From assembly GCA_049642465.1 (NCBI GenBank), contig JBAROV010000180.1, forward strand, positions 1-27,347: a DNA stretch of 27,347 bases. Direction: 5' to 3'. The translations under genes were made by a program, and so were the position numbers. The stretch is from CAWDPQ01 sp049642465. Its GTDB lineage: Bacteria; Acidobacteriota; Vicinamibacteria; Vicinamibacterales; 2-12-FULL-66-21. How positions within the stretch are numbered: position 1 is the stretch's first letter; every line of letters starts with the position of its first letter. Below, piece by piece: positions 14,158 to 21,785 of the stretch. Under the pieces are notes generated by a model that was not told where the DNA came from, did no database searches, and was given only the letters and a program-made list of their open reading frames with translations.

Positions 14158-14416
14158 ACTTCTGGTAATACTCCGCGTTCACCGCTATGAAGTTCTTCCA
14201 CTTCTCCGGCGTTTCATCGAGCGCAAAGATGGCTTCAACCGGGCACGCCGGAACGCACGCGCCGCAGTCGATGCACTCGTCGGGATGGATATACAACATC
14301 TCGACCGTGGCGAACTCCGGTTCGTCCTTGCGAGGATGAATGCAGTCGACCGGACAGACATCGACACACGCACTATCCTTCGTTCCAATGCACGGCTCAC
14401 AGATTATGTACGCCAC
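14156..14416 (-). CDS. Seven-iron ferredoxin (3Fe-4S / 4Fe-4S, FdxA-like)
   Basis: The 86-residue protein has the FdxA-type pattern. C9-x7-C17-x3-C21-PVDC25 in the first half and C48-x2-C51-x2-C54-x3-C58 in the second fit a 3Fe-4S cluster (C9, C17, C58) and a 4Fe-4S cluster (C21, C48, C51, C54), by comparison with Azotobacter ferredoxin I. C6 is an extra cysteine and C25 is the usual non-ligand one. It carries electrons at low potential in the cytoplasm; its partner here is unknown. It lies upstream of the TPR-retropepsin gene and downstream of DUF2203, all on the minus strand. The family call is secure; the linkage to the neighbours may be incidental. Confidence 0.95.
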   Translation of the reverse strand: MAYIICEPCIGTKDSACVDVCPVDCIHPRKDEPEFATVEMLYIHPDECIDCGACVPACPVEAIFALDETPEKWKNFIAVNAEYYQK

Positions 14417-14456
14417 TGAGGCTCCTTCTCTTTCGTCGTGTGCTCATCACGTAATA

Positions 14457-14807
14457 CTATTGAATGCGCATGCGGCCGCGAAATCCTTCTTCATACCCGT
14501 GGTAGTGCCCGACCGTCGCTTCCGGGTAACACCAGCAGTAATACCCCTGGCCGTTGTCGAAATCCACGAGCCACAGTCCCTTGGCTTCGAGACCCAGCGA
14601 TTGGACTTCCTCGGCCCAGCCATTGACGACATCCCGGAGCGCGGCTGAGAGGGTCGCGTGTTGCGGGTCGTCCTCTTCGATCCGTTGCAGCTGCGTGACC
14701 AGCGATTCCGCGCGCCGCACGGCGTCGGCCGTCATATGCTTCACCTGCGGCAGGAGATCACGGGCCTGCTGGAGCGAGAAGATCGGTCTGGGCTCGGGAG
14801 TGCTCAT
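14457..14807 (-). CDS. DUF2203 family protein
   Basis: The 116-residue protein begins MSTPEPRPIFSLQQARDLLPQVK, a helical N-terminus, and ends with VDFDNGQGYYCWCYPEATVGHYHGYEEGFRGRMRI. That matches the DUF2203 C-terminal signature (an acidic strand, a CW pair, HxH and GF.GR). The cysteine, histidine and glutamate residues could bind a metal, but no activity is established for the family. ATG 14807 is preferred, because upstream in-frame starts would lie inside the promoter region. The gene is divergent from the porin-like gene, with a shared ATTATAAT between them. It is cytoplasmic, with no signal sequence. Function unknown. Confidence 0.87.
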   Translation of the reverse strand: MSTPEPRPIFSLQQARDLLPQVKHMTADAVRRAESLVTQLQRIEEDDPQHATLSAALRDVVNGWAEEVQSLGLEAKGLWLVDFDNGQGYYCWCYPEATVGHYHGYEEGFRGRMRIQ

Positions 14808-14813
14808 CTGCCG

Positions 14814-14821
14814 ATTATAAT
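14814..14821. promoter_or_regulatory. Possible divergent -10 element (ATTATAAT)
   Basis: The palindromic ATTATAAT contains TATAAT on both strands and is the most AT-rich spot between the divergent DUF2203 and porin-like genes. On the plus strand a start near 14828 would serve the ATG at 14846. On the minus strand the start would fall almost on the DUF2203 ATG, giving a leaderless message. Neither side has a clear -35 box, so confidence is low. Confidence 0.35.
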
Positions 14822-14845
14822 TGCCGTTACCGCCGTTAAGCGAAG

Positions 14846-16063
14846 ATGCGAATCGCTGCTCTTTCACTCCTGCTCGTCGTGTCCTTCGCCATTCCACCTG
14901 CGGCCGGACAGTCGCTGCCGCAGGGCCCGGTTCGCTCGCCAGACGGGTCGCTCGTCATCGGCGGCGAGATTGTCGGAACCGTCGGCGCGGCCGACAATAC
15001 GGCGTTTTTCAATTACACAGACTACGAACACAACGCGTTGCGCATGATTCGGCTGGCCGTGGCCGGTTCATGGCAGCCGCTCGCACCGATCGCGCTTATC
15101 GCCGAGATTCGATCCGAGGACCTTCGTCACGTCCAAGCGCATGCGGCGTACGTTCGGCTACGGCCATGGGCCGCGCATGCATTCGATATCCAGGCCGGGA
15201 GGATTCCCCCCTCCTTCGGCGCGTACGGACGACGTGCGTACAACGCCGACAACCCGCTGATTGGATATCCCCTCGCGTACCAGTATTTGACGTCGCTCAG
15301 GGCTGACGCCATTCCGAGATCGACCGACGACCTGCTGCGCATGCGCGGGAGAGGCTGGCAACCGAGTTTCCCCATCGGGTCTACAGCGGTGAGTCCGGGG
15401 CTTCCCCTGGTCAGCGGGTTCCGCTGGGACACCGGCGTCCAGGGACGATGGGCTGGCGCGCACGTCGAGCTCACAGGTGCCGTGACGGCCGGAACGCTGT
15501 CCGATCCCCGCTTTGACGACAACAACAGTGGCCGCCAACTCTCGGGCCGTATCGCGGTCAAGCCGCTTTTTGGACTGGTGCTCGGCGCATCCGCCGCGCG
15601 AGGATCGTGGCTGTCGAAGGATGTCCTGACGCGATTGCCGGAATCGTACCGAACCCAGGATTACTCGCAGCGCGCGTTCGGCGTGGATGCGGAGTACTCG
15701 CGGGATTACTGGGTCGTACGCGGGGAGGTCGTCTGGAGCGGATGGGACATGCCCTTCGTCGCCGCGAACAACTCGACAAAGCTCGATGCAGTCGGCATGT
15801 GGGTGGAAGGACGGTACCGCCTGACGCCGCGCCTGTTTCTGGCGGGGCGCGCCGATCGGCTCGGCTTCTCGCGCGTGGCGGGAACGCTCTTTGCCGGCCG
15901 TCTGACCACCTGGGATGCGCCCGTTGAGCGAGTCGAATTAGGCGGTGGGTGGTACTTGCAGCGCAACCTCGTCGCCCGTGCCGTAGTCCAGCGCAACTGG
16001 CGCGACGGCGGCCGCGTCCTCTCGCGGACGTTCGTATCGGCCCAGCTCGCGTACTGGTTCTGA
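14846..16063 (+). CDS. Porin-like outer-membrane beta-barrel protein
   Basis: The 405-residue product has a signal peptide (about 1-21, ending AAGQ). It then has alternating amphipathic strands throughout (e.g. VQGRWAGAHVELTGAVTAG, WVVRGEVVWSGWDMPF, RVELGGGWYLQRNLVARAVVQ) and ends in an aromatic terminal strand (AQLAYWF), the classic outer-membrane insertion signal. It resembles phosphate-selective or carboxylate porins in layout, but I recognise no specific family motif. Its TGA overlaps the ATG of the cupredoxin gene, so it heads a coupled four-gene run with that gene, the histidine kinase and the response regulator. A role in moving a substrate, possibly copper or an electron donor, is inference from context. 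The barrel nature is well supported. Confidence 0.82.
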   Translation: MRIAALSLLLVVSFAIPPAAGQSLPQGPVRSPDGSLVIGGEIVGTVGAADNTAFFNYTDYEHNALRMIRLAVAGSWQPLAPIALIAEIRSEDLRHVQAHAAYVRLRPWAAHAFDIQAGRIPPSFGAYGRRAYNADNPLIGYPLAYQYLTSLRADAIPRSTDDLLRMRGRGWQPSFPIGSTAVSPGLPLVSGFRWDTGVQGRWAGAHVELTGAVTAGTLSDPRFDDNNSGRQLSGRIAVKPLFGLVLGASAARGSWLSKDVLTRLPESYRTQDYSQRAFGVDAEYSRDYWVVRGEVVWSGWDMPFVAANNSTKLDAVGMWVEGRYRLTPRLFLAGRADRLGFSRVAGTLFAGRLTTWDAPVERVELGGGWYLQRNLVARAVVQRNWRDGGRVLSRTFVSAQLAYWF

Positions 16064-16725
16064 TGATTCGACCCCTCCTGACGCTGACCATCGCGCTGGC
16101 CACCGTCACCGGCGTCACGTCCGCGGTGCCGGGAACGCTGCGTGGTCGCGTGGAGGTCCGGCACTCCCCCGCCGACCGTGCGCGAAGACCCAACCCTTCT
16201 GACCTTGGGATGCCAATTCCGCCGCAACCGCCCGATCGCCGCAGCGTCGTCTACCTGGATCCAGCGCCGCAGGCGGCGTTCGAGCCGCGCGATGCACCAC
16301 GCGGACGGATCGATCAGCGCGACGAGACCTTCGTTCCCCACGTGCTCGCCATCGTGGCGGGTACGACGGTCGATTTTCCCAACAGTGACGTCACGTATCA
16401 CAACGTGTTCTCCCTCTCGAAAGCCAAGTCGTTCGATCTCGGCCGCTACGCACGAGGCAAATCGAAATCCGTTCGCTTCGACAGTCCAGGGATCGTCCGC
16501 GTGTTCTGCGAGATTCATTCGCACATGAGCGCGTTCGTGCTGGTGTTCGCCCACCGCTACTTTGCCGTGACCGATCCGGACGGGGGTTACCGAATCGACA
16601 ACGTCCCACCGGGCAACTACAACGTGTTCGTCTGGAACGAATCGCTGCCGCTCGAATCGCGTCGTGTCAACGTCCCGGAAACGGGCGGCGATATCGAAGT
16701 GAACTTCACGTTCGGCCGGCGATGA
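16063..16725 (+). CDS. Exported cupredoxin with C-terminal carboxypeptidase-regulatory-like domain
   Basis: The 220-residue protein has a signal peptide (about 1-23). Its central cupredoxin region (about 85-165) has ligands H113, C149, H152 and M155 in a CEIHSHM motif (C-x2-H-x-H-M). A C-terminal carboxypeptidase-regulatory-like segment follows (FAVTDPDGGYRIDNVPPGNYNVFVWNE). It is similar in layout to proteins often annotated as methylamine utilisation proteins, but nothing nearby supports amine oxidation. It should be periplasmic and bind one copper for electron transfer or copper sensing. The start overlaps the porin-like stop (TGATG) and its own stop overlaps the kinase start by four bases, so its level is tied to the kinase. 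It may supply the signal read by the kinase. Confidence 0.85.
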   Translation: MIRPLLTLTIALATVTGVTSAVPGTLRGRVEVRHSPADRARRPNPSDLGMPIPPQPPDRRSVVYLDPAPQAAFEPRDAPRGRIDQRDETFVPHVLAIVAGTTVDFPNSDVTYHNVFSLSKAKSFDLGRYARGKSKSVRFDSPGIVRVFCEIHSHMSAFVLVFAHRYFAVTDPDGGYRIDNVPPGNYNVFVWNESLPLESRRVNVPETGGDIEVNFTFGRR

Positions 16726-18482
16726 ACATCTTCGCGTCGCTGACCAACCGGATTTTTTTCGGCAGCGCGCTGCTTGCCGTCCTCGCGATTGGCGCGGCCA
16801 TTTACAACGTCAACGACGCGGTGACCGCACAGGCCGAACAGGAACTGCTGCGTGGCCTCGAAGAAGCTGGCACCCTCATCGAGGAAAACCAGCGGGTCCA
16901 GGTCGAGCACTTCAGCCGCGAAGCCCGTTTGATTGCGGATCTGCCCAGGTTGAAGGCGTCGGTCACCGAAGAGCATCCGAGAACGGCGCTCGGCGTGGCC
17001 ACCGAGTACCATCAGCAGCTCGCGTCCGACCTGTTTCTGGTCACCGATCGCGAGGGAAACATCCTCGCCACGTTGGCCACGCCTGGCGCTGCCGGTGGCT
17101 CCTATGCCGGTCTTCCCGGCGTCAAAGACGCTCAGGGAGGGCGAGAGGCGATCTGGTTCTGGCCTCATCCGGGGGGAGTGCTGCAGGTCGTCAGTGTGCC
17201 CATCTGGATCGACCCTCGGCAGCCGGAAATCCTGGGCACGTTGAGCATCGGGTTTACGTTGGACAACGACGTCGCCAGCCGGTTCAGGAGGTTGACCAAC
17301 AGCGACATCGCCTTTGGCGTCAACGGCGCGATTCAGGCGTCGACGCTGCCCGCAGCCTCGTGGCCAACGCTTACGCCGCTGCTGGGACGCGTTGGCGTAC
17401 CGACAACCGTCGTCCTCGACCGCGGCGAGTACGTCGCCATGACGCGCGAGCTGTCGCGCGACCGAAGCGGCGCGCTTGCCATCATTCTCCGGTCGAGAAC
17501 CGAGCGCCTGCGCTTCCTCAGCGCGCTGCACACCCGCTTGTTCGTCACCGCCGCCATCGCGGTGCTGGCCGCAACGCTTCTGAGCTATGCGATCGCGCGC
17601 ACGGTCACGAGACCACTCGGCGTCATCACCGCGACGATGAGAGACATGGCGACGACCGGGGACCTTACGCGAAAAATCCCTGTGCGCCAGGGGCGGCGAT
17701 GGGATGATGAAGATGCACGCCTGCTCGCCACGACCTTCAACACGATGACCGACTCGATCGGCCGGTTTCAAAGGGAAGCGGCGCAGCGCGAGCGGCTCTC
17801 GTCGCTGGGACGGCTATCCACCGTCGTCGCGCATGAGATCCGAAATCCTCTGATGATCATCAAGGCTGCCCTGCACACGCTCCGACGCGACCCCCTGCCC
17901 ACCGACGCACTGCGCACCGCCGTCGCCGACATCGACGAGGAAACGGCGCGTCTCAACCGGATCGTCACGGAGGTGCTCGACTTCGCCAAGCCCATCAAGT
18001 TCGACCTCTCGCCCACTGACGTGAACGCAGTATGCGAAGCCGCTGCGCGGGCCGCCCGTCCGGATGCGGGAGGTCCCCCGATACAACTCACCCTGGATCC
18101 GTCCTTGCCTCAGGCGAGCATCGACGGTGAGCGGCTACGGCTCACACTCGTCAACATCCTGACAAATGCCCGAACTGCCGTGGCCGCTAAACAAGGCACT
18201 TCGGCACTTCCTGACGCGATCTCGCTGACCACGAGCGGGCTCCGCTCGGGCCGCATTCTGATTGAAGTCCGCGATCGCGGTGCCGGCATCGCGACCGAGG
18301 ATCTTGGCCGCGTGTTCGATCCGTTTTTCACGACACGGCGGACCGGCACCGGACTCGGGTTGGCCATTTCTCGGAATATCATCGAAGGAATGGGAGGCAC
18401 GATCGCCATTCAAAGCCGGCCAGGAAGCGGCACCGATGTCCGCATCGAACTGCCGTCCGCCCAATCGTCCAGGCAATCATGA
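16722..18482 (+). CDS. Membrane sensor histidine kinase (Cache-like sensor, HAMP, HisKA, HATPase)
   Basis: The 586-residue kinase has two membrane helices (about 11-30 and 273-293) around a 240-residue periplasmic sensor of the dCache/CHASE type (SDLFLVTDREGNILATLATP...). HAMP (about 294-347) follows, then a HisKA domain with phosphorylated H371 in VAHEIRNPL. The ATP domain has its N box (LVNILTNARTAV), G1 (DRGAGI) and G2 (GTGLGLAI). It ends overlapping the response-regulator gene by four bases (ATGA). It should phosphorylate that partner in response to a periplasmic ligand. The flanking cupredoxins suggest copper or redox cues. No fused receiver domain is present. Family assignment is secure; the signal is unknown. 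Confidence 0.95.
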   Translation: MNIFASLTNRIFFGSALLAVLAIGAAIYNVNDAVTAQAEQELLRGLEEAGTLIEENQRVQVEHFSREARLIADLPRLKASVTEEHPRTALGVATEYHQQLASDLFLVTDREGNILATLATPGAAGGSYAGLPGVKDAQGGREAIWFWPHPGGVLQVVSVPIWIDPRQPEILGTLSIGFTLDNDVASRFRRLTNSDIAFGVNGAIQASTLPAASWPTLTPLLGRVGVPTTVVLDRGEYVAMTRELSRDRSGALAIILRSRTERLRFLSALHTRLFVTAAIAVLAATLLSYAIARTVTRPLGVITATMRDMATTGDLTRKIPVRQGRRWDDEDARLLATTFNTMTDSIGRFQREAAQRERLSSLGRLSTVVAHEIRNPLMIIKAALHTLRRDPLPTDALRTAVADIDEETARLNRIVTEVLDFAKPIKFDLSPTDVNAVCEAAARAARPDAGGPPIQLTLDPSLPQASIDGERLRLTLVNILTNARTAVAAKQGTSALPDAISLTTSGLRSGRILIEVRDRGAGIATEDLGRVFDPFFTTRRTGTGLGLAISRNIIEGMGGTIAIQSRPGSGTDVRIELPSAQSSRQS

Positions 18483-19840
18483 TGGCCGCCGGTTCGATCC
18501 TGCTCGTGGACGACGAGACGAAGATACTCAACGCGCTGGGTTCGGCGCTCCGCAGCGACGGCCACGAAGTCATCACCACCGCCGACCCGCGCGAAGCCAG
18601 GCGTCTGCTCGGCCAGCGGCTCTTCGACGTCCTCGTCGTCGACAACCTGATGCCGGAGCTGAGCGGCCTCGATCTCATTCGCGAACTCACCGCCACGCCA
18701 AGTCCGGATCGTCCCCAGGTCATCATGATGACGGCGCACGCAACCGTTGAGAGTGCCATCGAAGCGATGAAGCTCGGGGCATTTGACTATCTGCAGAAGC
18801 CTTTCGAGATCGACGAACTGCTCGTCGTTGTCAACCGTGCACTCGATCATCAGCGACTTCGGACCGAGCATCGGTATCTCATCAGCGAGCGGGACGCAGA
18901 CTTCAATCAGTACGGCTTGATCGGCCGAAGCCGGCGGATGCAGGACGTTATCCGCACGGCGGAGATCGTCGCTGCCACGAAGAGCACTGTGCTGATTACC
19001 GGCGAGACGGGAACCGGCAAAGAAATGGTGGCGCGCGCGATTCACTATCACAGCCCGCAGCGCGATATGCCGCTCATCAAGGTGAACTGCGCGGCCATTC
19101 CAGAGACGCTGCTCGAGTCCGAACTGTTTGGTCATATGCGCGGCGCGTTCACCGGCGCCACGACGAACAAGAAGGGCAAGTTCGCGCTCGCCGACGGCGG
19201 CACCATCTTCCTTGACGAGATTGGGACGATGAGCCAGGCGCTCCAGGCGAAGCTGCTGCGCGTCGTTCAGGAGCGTGAGTTCGAGCCGCTTGGATCGGAG
19301 CGAACGCAGAAAGTGGACGTCAGAGTGATTGCGGCGAGCAACCGGGATCTCAGGCAAATGGTCGCCGAAGGCAAGTTTCAGGAGGATCTGTACTACCGCC
19401 TCAACGTCATCCCGATTCACATTCCGCCACTGAGGGAAAGACGCGAGGACATTCCGCTGCTCGTCGAGCATTTCGTCGCGAAGCATGCGAGCCGTGCGGG
19501 TAAACGCATCGACGGACTGGCCCCCGGCGTCATGGAGCAGTTGCAGGCGGCCGATTGGCCAGGCAACGTCCGCGAACTCGAGAACACGGTCGAGCGGGCC
19601 GTTGTGCTCTCGCCCCATCCGATCATCCACCAGGACGTGATCCGCATTCTCGGCGCGAGCTCGTCGCCTGGATCGGGGCTGCCGTCCACGAACCTGCGTC
19701 AGAACCTGGATTGGGCAGAGCGCGAAACCGTGCGACGAGCACTCGACGCGGCCGGCGGCGTCAAGACGGACGCCGCCGAAGCCATGGGAATCAGCCAGCG
19801 CGCGCTCAGCTACTACCTCGCCAAACACCGCGTGGAGTGA
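18479..19840 (+). CDS. NtrC-family sigma-54-dependent response regulator
   Basis: The 453-residue protein has a receiver domain (acidic pocket DD about 11-12, phosphorylated D55, K107) and an AAA+ sigma-54 activator domain. The AAA+ domain has Walker A GETGTGKE at 175-182, the sigma-54 contact loop GAFTGA at 222-227 and Walker B with GTIFLDE at 241-247. A Fis-type helix-turn-helix lies at the C-terminus (AAEAMGISQRALSYYLAKH). All key residues are intact, so it should be a working activator. It is translationally coupled to the kinase. A sigma-54 promoter is found 93 bases downstream of its stop, ahead of the cupredoxin lipoprotein gene, which makes that operon its most likely target. No upstream enhancer dyad was recognised by eye. 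Confidence 0.97.
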   Translation: MMAAGSILLVDDETKILNALGSALRSDGHEVITTADPREARRLLGQRLFDVLVVDNLMPELSGLDLIRELTATPSPDRPQVIMMTAHATVESAIEAMKLGAFDYLQKPFEIDELLVVVNRALDHQRLRTEHRYLISERDADFNQYGLIGRSRRMQDVIRTAEIVAATKSTVLITGETGTGKEMVARAIHYHSPQRDMPLIKVNCAAIPETLLESELFGHMRGAFTGATTNKKGKFALADGGTIFLDEIGTMSQALQAKLLRVVQEREFEPLGSERTQKVDVRVIAASNRDLRQMVAEGKFQEDLYYRLNVIPIHIPPLRERREDIPLLVEHFVAKHASRAGKRIDGLAPGVMEQLQAADWPGNVRELENTVERAVVLSPHPIIHQDVIRILGASSSPGSGLPSTNLRQNLDWAERETVRRALDAAGGVKTDAAEAMGISQRALSYYLAKHRVE

Positions 19841-19972
19841 CGCGCATTTACGTCCGCAGTAACCGCTTTCGCCGCCGGTAACGATTCGGAGAACTAACCT
19901 CAATATTTCCAAGCCTTTAGCGTGTATCTTCCCGGCACCGGCTTTGCCTTGCCAGCAGACGGAGGAAGAGAC
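19841..19972. other. Regulatory gap after the sigma-54 activator gene
   Basis: The 132-base gap between the activator and the first cupredoxin lipoprotein carries the sigma-54 promoter at 19933-19947 and the ribosome site at 19961-19965. GTAAC words occur at about 19859 and 19878 but do not form an obvious inverted repeat. No terminator hairpin was found, so some read-through from the activator gene is possible. Confidence 0.6.
19933..19947 (+). promoter_or_regulatory. Predicted sigma-54 (-24/-12) promoter
   Basis: CGGCACC (19933-19939), a 4-base spacer (GGCT) and TTGC (19944-19947) fit the consensus TGGCACG-N4-TTGCW at GGCAC and TTGC with correct spacing. The mismatches are at the outer T, the G before the spacer and the final W. 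The expected start is near 19959, followed by GGAGG at 19961-19965 and the GTG at 19973. It lies directly downstream of a sigma-54 activator gene, which raises its credibility. Confidence 0.72.
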
Positions 19973-20428
19973 GTGCACGTGAAAAGCATCTGTCCGGTAG
20001 TCCTGATTGCCGCCATGTCGGCAGCAGGGAGCTGCGGCGGCGGAGGTGGCGGCTACAACACGCCGACGACACCCTCGACGCCTTCGACCGGTGGAAACAC
20101 CAGCACTACGGTGATCACCATTCTTGCGGGTGGCACCTTGGACCAGAAAGAGGTACGGATCGACGTCCGGCAACAGGTCCGCTTCGTCAATCAGGATGCG
20201 CGCGCCCACCAGCCGCAATCGAATCCACATCTCATGCACACGGACTGCCCCGCCATCAATTCGGTTGGCGTACTCCAGCCGGGCGAGAGCCGCACGACGG
20301 CAACCTTCGACGTCGAGAAGGCCTGCGGGTTTCATGATCATATGAACCCGGACTCGCCGAATCTTGGCGGCACAATCCGAGTTGCCGGCGCCGAGGGCCC
20401 GCCGGGACCGATCTACATCAAGCCGTAA
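19973..20428 (+). CDS. Exported cupredoxin lipoprotein-like protein (paralogue 1)
   Basis: The 151-residue protein starts at a GTG seven bases after a strong GGAGG. A hydrophobic segment ends in a possible lipoprotein Cys at 21 (AAGSC, a degenerate lipobox), followed by a Gly- and Pro/Thr-rich linker. The cupredoxin domain (about 45-137) has copper ligand candidates H79, C118, H121 and M124 in CGFHDHM (C-x2-H-x-H-M), with a second conserved region NPHLMHTDCP. It is the first gene after the sigma-54 promoter and is a paralogue of the lipoprotein at 21330, the same length with the two flanking a DUF5777-like barrel. It would carry copper or electrons in the cell envelope. Ligand residues are visible; function is inferred. 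Confidence 0.85.
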   Translation: MHVKSICPVVLIAAMSAAGSCGGGGGGYNTPTTPSTPSTGGNTSTTVITILAGGTLDQKEVRIDVRQQVRFVNQDARAHQPQSNPHLMHTDCPAINSVGVLQPGESRTTATFDVEKACGFHDHMNPDSPNLGGTIRVAGAEGPPGPIYIKP

Positions 20429-20448
20429 CCCGGCTAAGGAGTTTGCGT

Positions 20449-21312
20449 TTGCGTCGATTTCCGACTGTCCTGTCCACAGCGTGTGTGCTTCTGTTCGTCG
20501 CGGCGTTGTGGCATCCCGCACCGGCCTCGGCGCAGGACCCGCCGGTGCCACCGCCGGAGCCGGAGCGCGCCGATCCCGACGCCCGAATCGATCCGCTTCA
20601 GCCTGACTTCAGCCTGACGGCGCTGCCAACCACGTTGCGGATGCCACGAAACAAGTTCGCGTTTCGGGTCACCCACCGGTTCACGCGTCCGCTCGGCGAC
20701 GGCGACTTCGGCGATCTCCTGCGGGATGCGTTTGGATTCGATGCGGCAGCGCAGATCGGCCTGGAGCTACGCTTCGGCCTCATCCCCGGCACGCAGGTCG
20801 TTGTCCACCGCACGACCGATCGGACGATCGAGATCTTTGGTCAGCGCAGTTTCTTCGCGGAGCGCACGGGAGCGCCCCTCGGTCTCGACGCGATTGTCGG
20901 AATCGAAGGGGACAACAACCTCCGCCAGCAACGGCGCGGAGTCGTGGGCGCTGTGGTATCAAGAAGTGTTGCGCGCTTCGCGGCGCTCTACGCCGAGCCG
21001 ATATGGGTTGGCAACACCAACGCGATCGACCTGCCCGGCACCGACAACGACACGCTGCTGCTTGGTCTCGGCGCGCGACTGCGCGTGCGACCGAGCCTCT
21101 ATCTTCTCGGCGAAATCACGCCCCGCCTTGCCGGATACGACCCGGGAGTCAACCAAGTGAGTTTCGGCGTCGAGGGAAGAGCCGGCGGCCATCTCTTCCA
21201 GATCAACTTCTCGAACGGCTGGGGGACAACGTTCGGGCAACTGGCATCGCGGGGTGGCATCACGAACGACAACTGGTACATCGGTTTCAACATCGCAAGA
21301 AAGTTCTTCTGA
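20449..21312 (+). CDS. DUF5777-like outer-membrane beta-barrel protein
   Basis: The 287-residue product has a signal peptide (about 1-29, ending ASAQ), a short Pro-rich segment and then amphipathic beta strands. Distinctive motifs are PRNKFAFRVTHRFTRPLGDGDFGDL, GLELRFGLIPGTQVVVHRTTDRTIEIFGQ and a terminal IGFNIARKFF. These fit DUF5777-like barrels from memory, but that name should be checked by profile search. The start is a TTG at 20449 with AAGGAG seven bases before; the TTG at 20443 sits too close to that site. It follows the first cupredoxin by 20 bases and precedes the second by 17, so it is clearly part of the same transcript. Its job may be to link surface and periplasmic copper proteins; inference. 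Confidence 0.82.
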   Translation: MRRFPTVLSTACVLLFVAALWHPAPASAQDPPVPPPEPERADPDARIDPLQPDFSLTALPTTLRMPRNKFAFRVTHRFTRPLGDGDFGDLLRDAFGFDAAAQIGLELRFGLIPGTQVVVHRTTDRTIEIFGQRSFFAERTGAPLGLDAIVGIEGDNNLRQQRRGVVGAVVSRSVARFAALYAEPIWVGNTNAIDLPGTDNDTLLLGLGARLRVRPSLYLLGEITPRLAGYDPGVNQVSFGVEGRAGGHLFQINFSNGWGTTFGQLASRGGITNDNWYIGFNIARKFF

Positions 21313-21329
21313 GTTATCCGGAGGGAAAC

Positions 21330-21785
21330 GTGGGCACTATCTGGGTCGGTCGAGGCGCAAGATTCGGAGCGGCGGTGGTGTTTGCCGGGGTCATGGCGTG
21401 TGGCGGCGGCAACGGCGGTGGCGGCGGCAACGGCGGTGGCGGCGGCAACCCAACCGGACCGTCAGGTCCGGTCGTGGCGTCGACCGGGTCGGTTGGAGCG
21501 ATCGGGGCCACGATAACAATCTCCAACGGGAGCGTCAGCCCCGGGTCGGTGACCATCTCGATCGGCCAAAGCGTGAGGTTCGTGAACAGCGACTCGCGCA
21601 CACGTGACATGAGTTCCGATCCGCACCCGTCCCACACCAACTGTCCGTCGGTCGCGAACGTTGGCAATATTGCGCCGGGCCAGACGAAAGACTCGTTTGG
21701 GTTTGCCGCGGCGGGGTCGTGCGGCTTCCACGATCACAACGATCCGGACAACAACTCGGTCAAAGGGCGCATCACGATCCAGTAA
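21330..21785 (+). CDS. Exported cupredoxin lipoprotein (paralogue 2, variant axial residue)
   Basis: The 151-residue protein starts at a GTG preceded by GGAGG. A signal peptide ends at a lipobox Cys (VMAC, C24), then comes a GGGN-repeat linker. The cupredoxin domain has SDPHPSHTNCP and CGFHDHN (C131, H134, H136), aligning with the first lipoprotein over its whole length, but the axial Met position is Asn (N137). This change usually raises or lowers the redox potential of a copper site, or may abolish type 1 geometry. The two paralogues therefore look tuned rather than redundant. The gene ends 14 bases into the convergent enoyl-CoA hydratase gene, so the operon ends here. Confidence 0.85.
   Translation: MGTIWVGRGARFGAAVVFAGVMACGGGNGGGGGNGGGGGNPTGPSGPVVASTGSVGAIGATITISNGSVSPGSVTISIGQSVRFVNSDSRTRDMSSDPHPSHTNCPSVANVGNIAPGQTKDSFGFAAAGSCGFHDHNDPDNNSVKGRITIQ

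Noticed and set aside
18410..20551. 713-codon open frame on the minus strand opposite the response regulator and cupredoxin genes
   Set aside because: It is antisense to genes with complete family motifs and has no recognisable domain; long antisense frames are expected at this GC content.
21403..21449. GGC-rich tandem repeat as a separate element
   Set aside because: It encodes the Gly-Asn linker of the second cupredoxin lipoprotein.
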